From Fimbriimonadaceae bacterium (GTDB taxonomy: Bacteria > Armatimonadota > Fimbriimonadia > Fimbriimonadales > Fimbriimonadaceae), in the NCBI GenBank assembly GCA_019454125.1, contig CP075365.1, forward strand, positions 1,482,218-1,546,217: DNA of 64,000 nucleotides. Reading direction: 5' to 3'. Both the position numbers and the translations under genes were made by a program. Numbering within the stretch: the stretch's first letter is position 1; every line of letters starts with the position of its first letter. Below the pieces are notes generated by a model. The model was not told the origin of the DNA and searched no databases. It was given only the letters and a program-made list of their open reading frames with translations. Below are positions 61,477 through 64,000 of the stretch, in pieces.

Positions 61477-62180
61477 ATCTCGAAGTCTTTGTCGACCGGC
61501 GGCGTCGGGCGTTCAAATTTTTTCTGTTCGACGCGGCCCGCGGCCTGGCCCGCGTCCAAGATCGACCAGATCCACGCGATCGCACTGATCCCCAGGGGCA
61601 GCAGGACAAGCGGCTCGAATCCCGGCCCGCGGCCGGTGAAGAGGGTCGTCAGACCCTTCATCCCGTTCGGCACCAGGAACGCAAGGATCCAGCCGACGAG
61701 CCAGACGCCCATAAAAGCCGCGCCCTTCGCGCGCAAGCCGTTGACGATCTGGCCCAGGCCGGGGACCAAGAAACTGAGCACGACCGAGGCCTTGCCGCTC
61801 GCATAGGTGCCCTCCCCGCTCCCCAGGAGCAGGGCGGGGTTGAGGGCGGTCTCGATGGCGAGCACGGTCTCGCCGTACTTGCGCTCCGCGCTCGCGTTGG
61901 TGGCGTCGAGCTCCACCGCCTGCCTATACGCCTCACGGGCTTTGCGGGTCTGACGCTGTTCTAGGTAGACGTCGCCCAGGGCTTCGTTCGCAGGAGACGA
62001 GTGTGGCGCGAGTTGGACCGCCTCCAAGACGAGCCTCTCGGACAGATCCGCCTGGCCCCTCACTTTGGCAAGGTTCGCCTGGCGCAAAAGGTCTTCGACC
62101 CGGAGCCGCTGTTCTTCCGTGAGCTCGCGGGGGGCCTCTGCTACGGCATCAGGTTCGGATCGTTCTGCATCGTCCGCCAT
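61473..62180 (-). CDS. TPR and membrane protein after rsfS
   Basis: The 235-residue protein has an acidic start, then TPR-like helices (about 35-105; LGDVYLEQRQTRKAREAYRQAVELDATN), and two or three C-terminal membrane helices. The segment SFLVPGLGQIVNGLRAKGA resembles TM2/DUF5683-type membrane proteins. The ATG at 62180 overlaps the end of rsfS by 40 bp, which is long but fits the operon. It may be anchored in the inner membrane. Confidence 0.65.
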   Translation of the reverse strand: MADDAERSEPDAVAEAPRELTEEQRLRVEDLLRQANLAKVRGQADLSERLVLEAVQLAPHSSPANEALGDVYLEQRQTRKAREAYRQAVELDATNASAERKYGETVLAIETALNPALLLGSGEGTYASGKASVVLSFLVPGLGQIVNGLRAKGAAFMGVWLVGWILAFLVPNGMKGLTTLFTGRGPGFEPLVLLPLGISAIAWIWSILDAGQAAGRVEQKKFERPTPPVDKDFEI

Positions 62181-62491
62181 AGCGTCTCCAGATCGTAGAA
62201 CTGTCGCTTCTCCTCCAGCATCACGTGCAGGACCACGTCGCCAAAATCGTAAAGGATCCACCCGCCCGCTTTCGGGCCGGTGGTGGAACGGAGGGCACGC
62301 TCGCCGATCGCCCTCATCTTTTCCTCCACCTTTTCGGCGATGGAGTTCGCGTGGGTGTCCGATGTGCCCGAGCAGACGACGAAGAAGTCGGCGACAGACG
62401 TCTTCGCGCGGACGTCGATGACCTCGATGTCCACCGCCTTGATGTCGTCCGCGAATTCGCGGATGCGGTCGGCTTTCTCTTGCGAGTTCAA
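62141..62491 (-). CDS. rsfS: Ribosomal silencing factor RsfS
   Basis: This 116-residue protein has the DUF143 fold: IREFADDIKAVDIEVIDV, then SVADFFVVCSGTSDTHANSIAEKV, and GWILYDFGDVVLHVMLEEKRQFYDLETLW. RsfS binds L14 of the large ribosomal subunit and blocks subunit joining when nutrients are short. The start is TTG at 62491 (LNSQEKADR), set by family length; no ATG fits. It belongs to the obg-nadD-rsfS operon. Confidence 0.88.
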   Translation of the reverse strand: MNSQEKADRIREFADDIKAVDIEVIDVRAKTSVADFFVVCSGTSDTHANSIAEKVEEKMRAIGERALRSTTGPKAGGWILYDFGDVVLHVMLEEKRQFYDLETLWRTMQNDPNLMP

Positions 62492-62498
62492 TGGTCGT

Positions 62499-63089
62499 TC
62501 AGTCGAGATAGAGTCCCTCTCGCTCAATGTACTCCCGAAGGGCGGCGGTGAGCCACCTATCGGTAGGCCGTCCCCTCGCGACGTCCTCCCTGATCTTAGA
62601 CGAGGAAACCGGGTGGTTTGGCATTTCGACGACGTCGACGACCCTGCGCCACTCACGGTCGAGCTCGTTGAGGACGCCTTCTAAGCGCGTCCCGGTGCGG
62701 GCGACCACGGCGACTCGGCAGAGCCGCAGGAGCTTGGCCGGCTCTCTCCATTGGGGCAGCGACGCGAGGGCGTCCGCCCCCATAACGAACCAGTAGTCGC
62801 CAGGGCGCGAGTAGGTGAGCTCCTCCATCGTTTCTAGAGCGTAGCTCGGCCCCTTGCGGGTGAGTTCGATGTCGCTCACCGCGAGCCAGGGCCGCTCGTG
62901 GGCGAGCAATCCGCACATGGCGAAACGCTGGGCGCCCGTGGCTGCAGGCTGCCGCCGTTTCAGCGGGTTCTGGTAACCGGGTACCAGCAACACCTCGTCC
63001 AGCTGCAAGGCATCGTGGGCCGCTTCCGCCAACGCCACGTGCCCCAGGTGGGGCGGGTCGAACGTTCCTCCTAAGACGCCGTAACGCAT
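62499..63089 (-). CDS. nadD: Nicotinate-nucleotide adenylyltransferase
   Basis: This 196-residue enzyme of NAD synthesis has GGTFDPPHLGH near 7-17 (nucleotidyl-transferase HxGH), VPGYQNPLKR near 38-47, WFVMGADALASLPQW near 100-114, and the late SSSKIRE near 163-169 (ISSTxIR type). The ATG at 63089 overlaps the obg stop as TAATG, showing coupling. Confidence 0.92.
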   Translation of the reverse strand: MRYGVLGGTFDPPHLGHVALAEAAHDALQLDEVLLVPGYQNPLKRRQPAATGAQRFAMCGLLAHERPWLAVSDIELTRKGPSYALETMEELTYSRPGDYWFVMGADALASLPQWREPAKLLRLCRVAVVARTGTRLEGVLNELDREWRRVVDVVEMPNHPVSSSKIREDVARGRPTDRWLTAALREYIEREGLYLD

Positions 63090-64000
63090 TACCAATCCAT
63101 GAAGGCGAACTCGTAGTTGCCGATTTTCACCGTGTCGTTCTCTTCGATACCCATGTCGCGCAGTTTCTGGACGACGCCGATCCGCTCTAGTTTGCGGTGG
63201 AGATACCGGACGGCCTCGCTGTTGCCGAGGTTCGTCATGGCGACGAGCCGCTCGATCCGTTTGCCCGTCACGATGTACTCGCCGTTCTCCACCAGCACGC
63301 CCCAGTCTCCGGGGGTGCGCTCGACCGCGACGGGACGAAGCACGACTTCGGGCTGCTCGCCCTCGCTCTCCTTCAGCAGGGCCAGCGCGCGAAAGAGCAT
63401 CGGTTCGAGGCCTTGGTTCGTCGCCGCCGAGGCCAGGAATGTTTCGACTTCAATGCCTCTGAACGGCTCGGCCGCCGCTTCGACCATCTCGGGCGTTCCC
63501 AAGTCCGTCTTGTTCAAGACAAGCAGACGGGGGCGCTCGGCCAGTGCCGGGGAATACCGTTGCAGCTCGTGTTCCACCGTCTTATAGTTCGTGAAGGGGT
63601 CGGTCTCGTCGATGGGGAAGAGGTCGACGACGTGGATCAGCACCCTGGTGCGCTCGACGTGCTTCAGGAACTGGTGGCCTAGGCCGACGCCCTCGCTGGC
63701 GCCCTCGATGAGGCCGGGCATGTCTGCCATTACGAACGTCTCGTCGCCGACGCTGACCACGCCCAGGTTCGGGACGATGGTGGTGAAGGGGTAGGCGCCG
63801 ATCTTCGGTTTGGCCGCAGAGCAGGCTGAGATCAGCGTGCTCTTGCCCGCATTGGGGAGTCCGACCAAGCCAACGTCCGCGAGGAGTTTCATCTCCAGCT
63901 TGACCTGGACGGCTTCGCCAGGGGCGCCCTTTTCGGCGAAGGTCGGTGCTTGGCGGACGCTGCTCGTATAGTGCAAGTTGCCCCGGCCCCCGCGCCCGCC
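63089..64000 (-). CDS. obg: Obg GTPase, partial (runs off the right edge)
   Basis: The window holds the last 303 codons. The end of the Obg fold (GGRGGRGN) is at the window edge, followed by the GTPase domain: P-loop [31 protein letters not shown]-terminal OCT domain follows ([22 protein letters not shown] to the end). Obg acts in ribosome assembly and stress response. The N-terminus lies beyond the window. It heads the obg-nadD-rsfS-TPR operon. Confidence 0.94.
   Translation of the reverse strand, partial: GGRGGRGNLHYTSSVRQAPTFAEKGAPGEAVQVKLEMKLLADVGLVGLPNAGKSTLISACSAAKPKIGAYPFTTIVPNLGVVSVGDETFVMADMPGLIEGASEGVGLGHQFLKHVERTRVLIHVVDLFPIDETDPFTNYKTVEHELQRYSPALAERPRLLVLNKTDLGTPEMVEAAAEPFRGIEVETFLASAATNQGLEPMLFRALALLKESEGEQPEVVLRPVAVERTPGDWGVLVENGEYIVTGKRIERLVAMTNLGNSEAVRYLHRKLERIGVVQKLRDMGIEENDTVKIGNYEFAFMDW

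Overview
The window is about 64 kb of gene-dense, GC-rich (roughly 63-65 percent by eye) bacterial chromosome. It has no phage, plasmid or transposase genes. Several traits together suggest Armatimonadota, probably the Fimbriimonadia: a PafA-type (Pup/UBact) ligase outside Actinobacteria, a type IV pilus minor-pilin cluster, a flagellin, a DUF1501/DUF1800 pair, a thioredoxin-cytochrome c-copper monooxygenase fusion, and frequent GTG and TTG starts. This taxonomic call is an inference from gene content only.

Layout. 1-2.3 kb: two small secreted proteins, a PilT ATPase, then tRNA-Asp and tRNA-Phe. 2.3-11.2 kb: polysaccharide export protein, enoyl-CoA hydratase, dihydroorotase, glycosyltransferase, LmeA-like protein, YgfZ, TMEM14-like protein, PurF, Nudix hydrolase and signal peptidase I. 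11.2-14.9 kb: a regulatory block with two ECF sigma factors, one anti-sigma factor and an unknown membrane protein. 14.9-21.7 kb: Mrp, an M48 protease, a five-gene pilin cluster and an EI24-type membrane protein. 21.7-30.3 kb: trpB, asd, the DUF1501/DUF1800 pair, tRNA-Met, folB, ispH and pafA. 30.4-38.9 kb: flagellin, parB without parA, an ABC-F ATPase, a small HD hydrolase, and the ppx-ppk pair. 38.9-45.2 kb: two arrays of GC-rich repeats around a beta-propeller protein, an EF-G paralogue and a frameshifted prepilin. 45.2-55.2 kb: guaA, a degenerate metallopeptidase, a QueD-like enzyme, an acyl-ACP-reductase-like protein, a MlaF-like ATPase, a Spy-like protein, a GNAT, a giant BTAD/NB-ARC/TPR regulator and tRNA-Lys. 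55.2-64 kb: a pyruvyl transferase, the thioredoxin-cytochrome c-copper monooxygenase fusion, an SDR, a two-gene M16 peptidase pair, and the conserved obg-nadD-rsfS-TPR operon running off the right edge.

Functional themes. PilT, the minor pilins and the broken prepilin belong to type IV pilus or pseudopilus biology; LepB would serve general secretion. Wza-like, GT2 and pyruvyl transferase genes point to surface polysaccharide. PPX, PPK and the SpoT-like HD hydrolase touch polyphosphate and alarmone metabolism. Packing is tight: five convergent gene pairs share a 4-bp palindromic stop (CTAG or TTAA), and several same-strand pairs are coupled by ATGA, GTGA or TTGA overlaps.

The most notable observations are a family of GC-rich palindromic repeats that forms two arrays and also sits in frame inside the ABC-F gene; a prepilin inactivated by one extra base; a PafA ligase with no visible proteasome or modifier gene; an AAR-like reductase that keeps the cysteine expected for catalysis; and the copper-monooxygenase fusion. 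No CRISPR array or defence island was seen.
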